A DNA stretch of 64,000 nt. Origin: Turnera subulata. Taxonomy: Eukaryota > Streptophyta > Magnoliopsida > Malpighiales > Passifloraceae. The notes under the pieces are model-generated. The model was not told the origin of the DNA and ran no database searches. It saw only the letters and a list, made by a program, of their open reading frames with translations. Below are positions 46,477-54,619 of this stretch, in pieces; position 1 is the first letter of the stretch; each line of letters starts with the position of its first letter. The stretch spans positions 30,314 to 94,313 of the forward strand of contig JAKUCV010001701.1 of assembly GCA_028386065.3 (NCBI GenBank), read 5' to 3'. The translations under genes were made by a program, and so were the position numbers.

Positions 46477-48206
46477 ATTTTCTTGGGTCCTTGAGTGTTA
46501 GGAGCATAGCGGTAATGAGCTTCTTCTTGCGCCCAATGTCTATGCCTAGTAAAGCAAACAGGAGCAATGTGTCCTATTCTATTGCAATAATGGCAAATAA
46601 CGTTTGGGTTGTGCATCCATCTAGGTTGATAATAGTTATTATGTTGCCTATGTTTGTGCACTTTACTCACCTTGTTTTCCTTAGGTTGAACCTTAGGTTT
46701 CCTAGGCTTAGTCTCAATTTTTTTCTTCTTAGGCTCATTTTTGAATCCTACTCCATGTTTAGTTGATTGCAAATTACCTAAGAGAGAATTCAAGTTCTTT
46801 TGAGGGGTGTTAAATTTCTTTAGTGTTGTTTCAAGTTCATTAACTTGTGCTTTTAATGTCTCACATGATGAACACTCCCTAGTTTTTGTTTCAAGTTCTC
46901 CAATTTGTTCCTTTAGTGATTTACATGATGCACATTCCTTAATTGGACTTTCCGGTTCATTAGTACTCTTCTTTCCGTAGAGTTCATTTTCTTCTTTAAG
47001 TTTTACATTTTCTTTAGACAATTTTAACACATTATTTTCTAATGTTGTAATTTGTTTCTTTAAGCCCTTATTAACTTTAGAGGCAGAAATATATTCACTA
47101 TAAAGCTCATCAAATGCATTTTGCAATTCTTCATGTGTAAAATCTTCACTTAGAGAAGTAGTACTTACCTCTTCCAGTTCTTCCTCCTTTGCCATGAGAC
47201 ATAGGTTGGCCGTCCCTTCTTCATCACTGTAGGATGATTCATCGCCGGAATCGCCTCCCCAAGAGATATATGCCCTTTGCTTCTTGTAGGGCTTCTTTTC
47301 CTTTCCTTCCTTTGCCTTGGGGCACTTAGGCTTGATGTGCCCAACCTCTCCACATCCATAGCACTTGGGTGAACCGGACATCTTTCTTCCTTTCTTTTCA
47401 AATTCCTTCTTCATGAATTTGTGGAATTTACGGATGACAAGTCCGAGTTCTTGATCGTCATCGCTAGAGTTCAATTCAGAGAGCTCTTGTATCTTGGAGG
47501 TGGAAGCTTTGAGAGCTATGTTCTCCTTCTTTGGTTCCTGCAAAGAGGGTTTAAGAATAGTAGTTTCATAGGTTAGAAGATTACCTCCAAGACTGTCAAT
47601 GGTTGTGTTCGAAGTCCCGATGTTTTCATAGATTGCGTCAGCTTTAGAATGCCATTCGGGAGTGAGGCATCTAAGGACTTTTCTGACCAAGTCCTTGTCG
47701 GAGTAGACCTTCTTGAGAGCATGAAGGTTATTTACGATTTTAGAAAATCGTTCGAACATCTCCTCTATTCCCTCATTCTCCTTCATTCGAAAGAGTTCGT
47801 AATCTGCAGTGAGGGAGTCGATTTTGGCCTCTCGAACTTGATTGGTTCCTTTGTAGGTGACCTCCAGTTTATCCCACATTTCTTTTGCGGTTGTGCAGCA
47901 AGAGATTTTCCGGTAATCGGGGTTGACTGCATAGTAGAGCATGCTAATTGATTTGGCGTTGTTTTCAACCATCATAATGTCTGCAGTGTTATACTCCTCC
48001 TCCGTCTTTGGCATTGTGATTTCACCAACTTTCTTCGTCGGAATTTGCTCTCTGATCTTCATGATTCGCCAAAGAGCATAGTTGTTGGATTGGAGGAAGA
48101 TTCTCATCCTCTCCTTCCAGTAGCTGTAGTTGGTGCCGTTAAAGAGCGGTGGACGAGTGGTTGACTGTCCTTCGAAGAGTCCTGCATAATTACTTGAAGA
48201 AGCCAT
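46455..48206 (-). CDS. gag: C3 Gag, Sirevirus type, intact 583 aa
   Basis: An open frame from the ATG at 48206 (MASSSNYAGLFEGQSTTRPP, context TTCCATGGC) to the stop after PKKIWVPKTH. Domains in order: DUF4219-like start (PLFNGTNYSYWKERM, residues ~20-35); UBN2-type capsid (KEMWDKLEVTYKGTNQVREAK.. LRCLTPEW); first CCHC knuckle CYGCGEVGHIKPKC at about 280-295; acidic stretch; long coiled coil (about 345-480) with CxxC pairs (CASCKSL, CSSCETL); basic region; second knuckle CHYCNRIGHIAPVC near 540. Long coiled-coil Gag with two knuckles is characteristic of Sireviruses. The leader between PBS and ATG is only about 40 bp. It is the best-preserved C3 gene and could still form particles in trans with another pol. 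Confidence 0.92.
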   Translation of the reverse strand: MASSSNYAGLFEGQSTTRPPLFNGTNYSYWKERMRIFLQSNNYALWRIMKIREQIPTKKVGEITMPKTEEEYNTADIMMVENNAKSISMLYYAVNPDYRKISCCTTAKEMWDKLEVTYKGTNQVREAKIDSLTADYELFRMKENEGIEEMFERFSKIVNNLHALKKVYSDKDLVRKVLRCLTPEWHSKADAIYENIGTSNTTIDSLGGNLLTYETTILKPSLQEPKKENIALKASTSKIQELSELNSSDDDQELGLVIRKFHKFMKKEFEKKGRKMSGSPKCYGCGEVGHIKPKCPKAKEGKEKKPYKKQRAYISWGGDSGDESSYSDEEGTANLCLMAKEEELEEVSTTSLSEDFTHEELQNAFDELYSEYISASKVNKGLKKQITTLENNVLKLSKENVKLKEENELYGKKSTNEPESPIKECASCKSLKEQIGELETKTRECSSCETLKAQVNELETTLKKFNTPQKNLNSLLGNLQSTKHGVGFKNEPKKKKIETKPRKPKVQPKENKVSKVHKHRQHNNYYQPRWMHNPNVICHYCNRIGHIAPVCFTRHRHWAQEEAHYRYAPNTQGPKKIWVPKTH

Positions 48207-48247
48207 GGAAAGTTTCTCTCAAACCGTTAAGTCTTTCAGAGAGTTAG

Positions 48248-48259
48248 GCTCCGCTACCA
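48248..48259 (-). other. C3 primer binding site
   Basis: TGGTAGCGGAGC on the minus strand, two bases after the LTR end at 48262. Identical to C1, C2 and E. Confidence 0.82.
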
Positions 48260-48261
48260 AT

Positions 48262-49609
48262 TGTTAGAATAGGTGCCCTACACTAGGGGGGGTGAATAGC
48301 GTTTTATGGACAAAATCAAAAACTTGCAGGAATATAATTGTGGAATTGAAAGAATGAAGGACACACCGAATTTTATACTGGTTCACACACACAACTTGTG
48401 TGGCTAATCCAGTCCTCCGAGAGACTCTCTCGAAGATTTTACTATCTAGGTTAAGCTTCCGGGTGCTTAACAAACCGTATACAATCCTAGAGCCCGATTC
48501 ACATGAAACTCTACTTGCTTGAAGATACCTCACTTCAACACTCTTCCTATGAGAGGCTACAAGGGAACAATCCTCCCCTGAGGTGTATGAACAGCACTTT
48601 AAAAACACTCAAACAAAAGCTCTCTCAAAGAGTGGATATGAGTAACAAGTAAAACTCTATAAAGGCAACTCTCAATTCTCAAGAATATTGGCTCACAAAA
48701 ATGTATATGAATGTATAACAATGAATGCTTAAAATGTAGAGAGTTGATCTAATTTGAAAGAGAGGTTTAATGCCTCTATTTATAGCTTCAAAAACTTATA
48801 TGGACGTTGGGAACAAGTTCTGAACACCTTTAGACAAGATAAAATGCAAGGTGGAAAAGGATTTTTGATTCTAACGGCACAACATCGATGTTGGATATCA
48901 CAACATCGATGTTGGATATCACAACATCGATGTTTGTCCATTGGATTTGAATTATTGAAGCCAACGATCACTAAAACATCGATGTTTACCAAGGGAACAT
49001 CGATGTTTTGAAACACTGCCAAAACAGATTAAAGATAAGCATCATGTGAACATCGATGTTCTTTGTTGGAACATCGATGTTTTCCATTCGGACATCGATG
49101 TTTTGAGCCTCTGCCGAAATTCTGAAGAGAACAAATTGAGGGAACATCTATGTCTTAAATTGGAACATCGATGTTCTGGTGCTGCAAAGAGTTTTAGGTG
49201 CAACGGTCACAAGAACATCGATGTTTGGGAAGCTAACATCGATGTTCTGGGCTACTGCCTGTTTTTTGGAACATTGTTAGGCAGGAACATCGATGTTCTA
49301 AAACATGAACATCGATGTTCAATACTCAAAAAATCATTTTTGTGTTTGATAGAGTGCTATTTGATGCATGTGTAAAATTGATTTTGTTTTGAGCCAATGT
49401 CTTTAGAAGAATTGAGTGTTTTACCCTTGTACATTTTGTGTTCCTAACCCATCTTGCTTGTTACTTCAATTCTTGTGCTCTTTTCTCTTGGGACCTTTGT
49501 TCTTTGATTGATTTCTTTTTGCTTCAAGGTTGTTTGTCATCAATTGAGTCATGCTTTGTTTATCAATATCAAAACCCTGAAATGAGACAAGGAGACATGA
49601 GTTCTAACA
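48262..49609 (-). repeat. C3 5' LTR
   Basis: A 1348-bp LTR, close to 38865-40243 by eye with scattered substitutions. It has one more 21-bp dyad unit at its left array edge (48882, 48903, 48924) and lacks the 51-bp duplication. TATAAATA lies at 48777-48784 (minus). Confidence 0.94.
48882..49318. repeat. Array of paired AACATCGATGTT dyads (C3 5' LTR, U3)
   Basis: Starts are 48882/48903/48924, 48976/48997, 49050/49071/49092, 49144 (one mismatch)/49165, 49215/49236 and 49287/49309. Steps are 21 bp throughout, once 22. The array ends about 100 bp upstream of the TATA box on the minus strand. Confidence 0.94.
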
Positions 49610-50168
49610 GAAGTGAAAATCAAATGAGAGAAAGAGGAGTGATTTCGGGGTTAGGTACCAAAAGAAGAGGAAAGATTGAAGGTTGGTAACCGTGGGAAGA
49701 AATCGTGGAGAGAAAAGAAAGAAGGGGCAGCCGAACTCAAAGACAAAAAAAGAGAAGAAAAGTCAGGAGAGAGAAGAAAAAAGAGAATATATAGGTGCAC
49801 CCTAGGGCTAGAATTTCGTCAATAGCAAAACGGCGACGTTTTTCCTCCAAACGACATCACTTTGTCTACAAGCCCCTCCTCTGGTCAACCTGAAAGTCAA
49901 AACTCACTCCTATGTGTGTTTTATGCTATGCCCCAGACAAAACTACGTAGTTTTAAGTGAAACTACCGCCAATGCGTGTTTTATTCCCTTAACACTATGT
50001 AATTCCACATACAAGAAAATACTTGGAGAAAGAAAAAAAATTTAAAATTCTAGAAATACTTTTCTCACAACCATGAAATATTCCCGAAAATTTTTACGAG
50101 GGCAAAAATTGGAAATTAAATTTCAAAAATTTCATAACAATTAATTAACGAAAAATCGGGGCGTTACA

Positions 50169-52004
50169 CGAGCAATCGAAGGACCACTTGAAGAAGACAG
50201 TTGTTTCCGAGTTGATTTTATTGCTGATGCCGTGAAGGAAGTGAGCAAAGTAGCAAGTGGTGACGATCCACTTTTGAATTGCTTGGTGACGAGTGGCACT
50301 ACTGAAGATGATGATTTGGAGATTGCCCAAAGTGCAGAAATTTTGCAATCCACGCCACCATTGGAAGCGACTGAAGACAAGAGCTTTGAGTTGATTGGTG
50401 AAGAGAAGAAGGATGATGTTCGGAGCGCGCCAAAGGTAGAGCTGAAACCATTATCATCTAAGCTACGATATGCATTCTTAGGTCCCGACTCTACATATCC
50501 TCTTATCATTAATGCCGAGTTGAGTAAAGTAGAGGAGGAGATGCTACTTGATGTGCATAGAAAGCATAGAAAAGCTATTGGATAATCTTTTGAGGACTTG
50601 TAAGGAATTAGTCCTACATTCTGCATGTATCGGATTTTGCTTGAGGAAGGTAGCAAACCCAGTATTGAAAGTCAAAGAAGGCTTGATGAGAATATGAAGG
50701 AAGTTGTGAAAAAGGAGATTCTTAAGCTTCTTGATGCAGGGATTATTTATCCGATTTCTGACAGTGAATGGGTAGCCCCAGTTCACGTGGTACCGAAGAA
50801 AGGAGGAATGACGGTGGTCAAGAACAAGGATGACCAGTTGATTCCAACGAGGACTATTACAGGATGGAGAATGTGTACTGATTATTGGAAGCTGAACAGT
50901 GCTACGCGCAAGGATCACTTTCCACTGCCGTTTATTGATCAAATGCTTGAGCGATTAGCTAAGCATTCTTGTTATTGCTATTTGGACGGAAATTCGGGAT
51001 TCTTTCAGATACCTATTCACCCGAATGATCAAGAGAAGACGAGGTTCACTTGTCCGTAGAGAACTTTTGCTTATCGACGGATGCCTTTTGGGCTGTGCAA
51101 CGCACCAGCCACTTTTCAGAGGTGCATGATGGCGATTTTCTCTGACTACATAGAGAAGATTATGGAGGTTTTCATGGATGACTTTTTCGTCTATGGGAAG
51201 ACGTTTAAGGATTGTTTATCTAACTTATCGAAGGTACTTACAAGATGTGAGGAGACTAATTTGGTGCTTAATTGGGAAAAATGCCATTTTATGGTACAAG
51301 AAGGAATTGTTCCTGGACACTTAGTTTCCGAACGTGGGATTGAAGTAGACAGAGCCAAGATAGATGTGATAGAGGCCTTACCTCCACCGAATTCAGTCAG
51401 GGCGATTCGCAGTTTTCTCGGACATGTCGGATTTTACAGAAGATTCATTGAGGATTTCTCAAAGGTAGCCAAACCTCGTACTAATCTCTTGAATAAAGAT
51501 GTTTTGTTTGTCCTTGATGAACACTGTATGGAAGCAATCGACAAGCTCAAGAAGGAGCTGATGTCGGCACCCGTCATTGAACCCCCTGATTATTCACTTC
51601 CGTTCGAGATAATGTGTGATGCAAGCGACTATGCTGTAGGCGCAGTCTTAGGACAACGCCGAGATGGGAAGATGCACGCCATTTATTATGCAAGCAAGAC
51701 TCTAGATGATGCTCAAGTTAATTATGCAACTACGGATAAGGAGCTATTAGCAGTCGTATTCACAATTGACAAGTTCAGGAGTTACCTTTTGGGTTTTAAG
51801 GTGATTGTTCACACGGACCATGCTGCATTGAAGTATTTGCTCCAGAAGAAAGATGCGAAACCAAGACTTCTTCGATGGGTTCTTATGTTGCAAGAATTCG
51901 ACCTAGAGATCAAGGACAAGAAAGGAACGGAGAACTTAGTTGCTGATCATTTATCAAGATTGCAATTGGAGAAAGAGGAGAAGCAAGAAAAGGAGAGAAG
52001 CTAA
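50169..52004 (+). pseudogene. pol: A2 reverse transcriptase and RNase H
   Basis: The frame resumes right after E with IEGPLEEDSCFRVD, the linker between protease and RT. RT blocks include [35 protein letters not shown] (Arg to Trp in the usual DYRKLN), [13 protein letters not shown] (Tyr to Asn in DGYSG), [16 protein letters not shown] and the catalytic FMDDF near 51170. RNase H follows with [20 protein letters not shown] and [10 protein letters not shown], ending [14 protein letters not shown]. Stops lie at 50583-50585, about 50601-50603 and 51057-51059. The protease that should precede it is missing. Confidence 0.9.
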
Positions 52005-52240
52005 TTAATGACGAACCGCCGGACGGTTACCTCGCCATGGTCAATGCGATTTCCACAAAGAAACCTCCTTGGTTTGCCGAGTTCATTGATTATCTATATC
52101 GCATGGGATACATTCTGAAGGATGAGAGCAATTTTGATCAAGTCTACAATCAAGGCGATTTTCATGGGAGGCGATTCACCGAAAAGCTTCATGATCCACC
52201 ACAACCGCCCATTCATCCAGTCCAGCTAAGACGACAGTAA
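52005..52240 (+). pseudogene. pol: A2 pol C-terminal remnant, integrase deleted
   Basis: In another frame it reads PPDGYLAMVNA.. and PPWFAEFIDYLYRMGY, matching the segment after RNase H in A1 ([13 protein letters not shown]). It then goes directly to a Pro-rich end (PPQPPIHPVQLRRQ, stop 52238-52240) next to the post-pol hairpin. In A1 more than 1.2 kb with the zinc domain, DDE core and C-terminus of integrase lies between these points. None of it is present here. Confidence 0.8.
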
Positions 52241-52250
52241 AGAAGCGCTG

Positions 52251-52268
52251 TGTAGGAGGTAACCCACA
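52251..52268 (+). promoter_or_regulatory. Post-pol hairpin motif (A2)
   Basis: TGTAGG-AGGTAA-CCCACA, a 6-bp stem with one A-C mismatch and a 6-base loop, after AAGAAGCGCT. The counterpart of 5905-5920 in A1, with a different stem but the same geometry. Confidence 0.55.
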
Positions 52269-53275
52269 ATTTAAGGTAGTTTAGTGTTTTGAGTCATTTA
52301 CTTTTATTAATTTTTGTTTTTGCTTTTGAGTCTATGCAGATTGCAAGAAGAAGGAATTTTTCGAGGAGAGTTCAACCACATTGGAAGGGTCAAGACAAAT
52401 TCCTCATCAAATTAAACAGAGAAGCTTCTCTTAAACTCAAACTTTTACTTTTCTGTGTAATTTGTGTGATGATTTGCTTGAGTGTTTTGTTGGATTTTAT
52501 TTGTTTTGATGCATTCATACATTTAGCACTTACCCTGAGGTTCCGATGGCAAGCTCATAACAAACTAGGCTAAATTAGAGCAGACAATTTTAAGGATTAG
52601 TTTTTAGAATTTTATTAATTTTTCTAGCACCCTACGATTTTTCACCTTTTCATAATTCATTAAAAAGATAAAAATAAAAAAAAAAAGAAAAACACAAAAA
52701 AATCGGAAAACAAAAAAAAATATTGGGATAGGATATACCGATTAGTGCACCATGGCGCACAAGGAGGATAATTAGCGCGCCCACGGGCTAGGAAAGGCGC
52801 ACCAACCGACCCGAGGACGCACCTATAGGCGCACCCGAGCGCACCCGGACGCACCAATCGGCACACCAGCAGGCGCACCCGCTAGCGCGCGCAACGAGCG
52901 CACCCGAGGAGGCCCTGGCGCACCAATTGGCATGTTAGGCGCGCCAACAGCACGCCAAAGCACGCCCAGCAGCACCAATTGCACGCACCGACCCAAGACC
53001 AAGGAGGACATGCACCGACTTGGATTTTTGGACCAGCAACCCTTTGGGATTTTCTTTTAGTTAGTCCTACACCCACCAAAAATATATAGGTTAGTATTCC
53101 TTCAGTTTTTAGGATTAGGATTTGGTCTTTATTTTATCTTTAGGGATTTTCTAATCCTTGGAGAAATATGATTCCTAGAACACACCCACTTTGAATACTA
53201 GTTTGTGGAGGATTCCTAGTACCCATAGGACAAGAAGTCGGCACCAACACCCCTTTTTCCACCGCCTCTAGTGCC
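52269..53275 (+). other. A2 spacer between pol and ATHILA ORF, with GC-rich GCGCACC array
   Basis: At 52745-52990 the local composition turns strongly GC- and CpG-rich, with about 15 variants of GGCGCACC/GACGCACC/GAGCGCACCC at irregular 8-20-bp steps. The flanks are A/T-rich (A-run at 52670-52725). No ORF is supported. Confidence 0.75.
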
Positions 53276-53283
53276 TATAAATA
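53276..53283 (+). promoter_or_regulatory. Internal TATA box upstream of the ATHILA ORF
   Basis: TATAAATA in the context GTGCC..CACACCC, 144 bp before the ATG at 53420. Distance and context suit a promoter inside the element, separate from the LTR. Confidence 0.55.
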
Positions 53284-53419
53284 CACACCCACACCCCCCA
53301 TATTTTTCCACATCAAAACATTCAAGCTCTAGACATCCATAACCTAGTGCCGATTTTACTTCCCTAGCACCCTTTAGGTTTTTGTTTTCGTCTCCTACCC
53401 TCTTTAGCCCTAGTTCAAG

Positions 53420-54430
53420 ATGACTTTTCCCACAAAAAACCCTTGCCGACCCAACTTCACCATCACCGACCATACCCCGTGCCTTATACCTATGCCTAAG
53501 TTTACCGAGTACAATCCAGGATGGATTTCTGAAGCGAATCACGCTAGGTATGACAAGCTGATTAGGAGACCTCTAATTCCTACGAGGTACATTGATTTTG
53601 AGGTGGTTGAATCTTACAACCTTGAGGAGCCGATTGGCACGTACCTTGCCAACATAGGACTAGTCGATTTTTACAAGAATAAGGAACCGTCATACGAGGA
53701 GCTTACTTATGAGTTTCTTGCTACTTTTGGGTATGACGTGCATCTCAAGGACATTCATGATCCCGACTATGTCAAGTTTCGGCTTGCAAGGAAAGACTAT
53801 GAGATGAGCTTAATTGATTTTAACAAGATTTTTGGTTTTGATGCCGAAGGATGGCGAGTTCCAAGTTGTGGCTTTAACGCAAGTGTCATGTGGAATACAC
53901 TTTGCAGTACTTCATATGCGCACTTCAAAGGCATGGCTAATGACTTGTGCATTAAGGACAATGCACTGAGGTATTTACAAAGAGTTTTGGCACACTCTTT
54001 CTTTGGAAGAACCAAAGATGCACACAAGGTGCAATGTGATGAGCTTTTTGTACTCTTTTGCATGGTACACGGGTACAAACTCAATGCAGGACTTTGGTTG
54101 CTGCAAAATTTTGCTCATATTTGCAGAGGAGAAGGCGAGATAGCATGTGGAGGGCTGATCACTCGTATCACAAAATTCTTAGGAATTAACCTAGATCCTT
54201 ACACTTTAACCCCTTCTAACCCTGCACTTGAGACTGTGCATAAGCATGTTGCCGCAGTAATGGCCCTAGAACTCCATGAACCCATTGATCCATATCCTTT
54301 TAGTGATGAAGAAGAGGTTGATGAGGAATGGTTTTGTGTTAGCACCCAACCGATCCACCGTAAGCCACCATCGTCTACATCATCCGTGGAGTCCGATTCC
54401 TCCAACATCTTCGACTTTCTCTTGGGATGA
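53420..54430 (+). CDS. ATHILA-family ORF (post-pol protein of A2), 336 aa
   Basis: An open frame from ATG (MTFPTKNPCRPN) with the conserved pattern of the ATHILA ORF family: RYDKLIRRPLIPTRYIDFEVVE, SYEELTYEFLATF, YEMSLIDFNKIFGFD, LAHSFFGR, CDELFVLFCMVHGYKLN, IACGGLITRI. These proteins sit in the env position of Athila elements. This one has no signal peptide and no clear membrane helix, so a true envelope role is doubtful. The C-terminus is acidic then Ser-rich (SSTSSVESDSSN), ending at TGA 54428-54430. The same frame stays open past that stop. It is the only long A2 gene without a frameshift. It could be expressed from the internal TATA box or a spliced RNA. Confidence 0.85.
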   Translation: MTFPTKNPCRPNFTITDHTPCLIPMPKFTEYNPGWISEANHARYDKLIRRPLIPTRYIDFEVVESYNLEEPIGTYLANIGLVDFYKNKEPSYEELTYEFLATFGYDVHLKDIHDPDYVKFRLARKDYEMSLIDFNKIFGFDAEGWRVPSCGFNASVMWNTLCSTSYAHFKGMANDLCIKDNALRYLQRVLAHSFFGRTKDAHKVQCDELFVLFCMVHGYKLNAGLWLLQNFAHICRGEGEIACGGLITRITKFLGINLDPYTLTPSNPALETVHKHVAAVMALELHEPIDPYPFSDEEEVDEEWFCVSTQPIHRKPPSSTSSVESDSSNIFDFLLG

Positions 54431-54619
54431 GAAGCTCAAGTCGATGGCATCGCCAATCTCAACAAGACCACCGGCGAATTACTCTCTCAAATAGATAAGT
54501 TGGTTGACGTTGTTGATAAGTTAGGGAGAGTCATGTGCAGTAGATTGGATGAACAAGAGAAGACCATTGCGCAACTTAGGAAAAAGCTAGAGAACATAGA
54601 GAACACACTTGCCGAGTAG
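54431..54619 (+). pseudogene. Coiled-coil tail in frame with the ATHILA ORF, after a stop
   Basis: 62 codons in the same frame directly after the TGA at 54428, ending at TAG 54617-54619. The residues have a heptad-like pattern (LLSQIDKLVDVVDKL.., then EKTIAQLRKKLENIENTL), i.e. a coiled coil. It is best read as the original C-terminus, cut off by one nonsense change or reached by readthrough. Confidence 0.7.

Larger units (their letters stand above)
38865..49609 (-). mobile_element. C3: Sirevirus-type Ty1/copia element in the E 5' LTR
   Basis: LTRs at 38865-40243 and 48262-49609, perfect TSD GAAGT (38860-38864 and 49610-49614), PBS at 48248-48259 and several PPT-like tracts. It has a long coiled-coil gag with two zinc knuckles, a broken pol and an extra ORF before the 3' LTR. 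Long Gag, multiple PPTs and an ORF after pol are Sirevirus traits. It is the most recent insertion with both ends visible, as judged by its clean TSD and close LTRs. Confidence 0.94.
32018..50168 (-). mobile_element. E: large-LTR gypsy element, no coding region, interrupted by C3
   Basis: Minus strand. 5' LTR 36133-50168 (interrupted by C3), PBS 36119-36130, a short interior of about 1.44 kb, PPT at 34661-34675, then a 3' LTR (32018-34660) whose end is missing. The LTR start TGTAACGCCCCGATTTTT is typical of Tekay/Del-type gypsy elements. Without C3 the LTR is about 3.3 kb, longer than the interior twice over. With no gag or pol it is a non-autonomous, LARD-like derivative. Confidence 0.85.
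36133..50168 (-). repeat. E 5' LTR, split by C3
   Basis: Two parts, 36133-38864 and 49615-50168 (with the TSD base copies), together about 3.3 kb. The minus strand starts TGTAACGCCCC at 50168. A2 pol starts at 50169 directly on the right. The segment 36133-36790, missing from the other LTR, is related to the end of the LTR fragment at 9171-10675. Confidence 0.87.

Noticed and set aside
52660..53079. Reverse-strand ORFs over the GC-rich island
   Set aside because: Low-complexity Arg/Gly/Ala/Pro translations of the GCGCACC repeats. Several frames are open at once.
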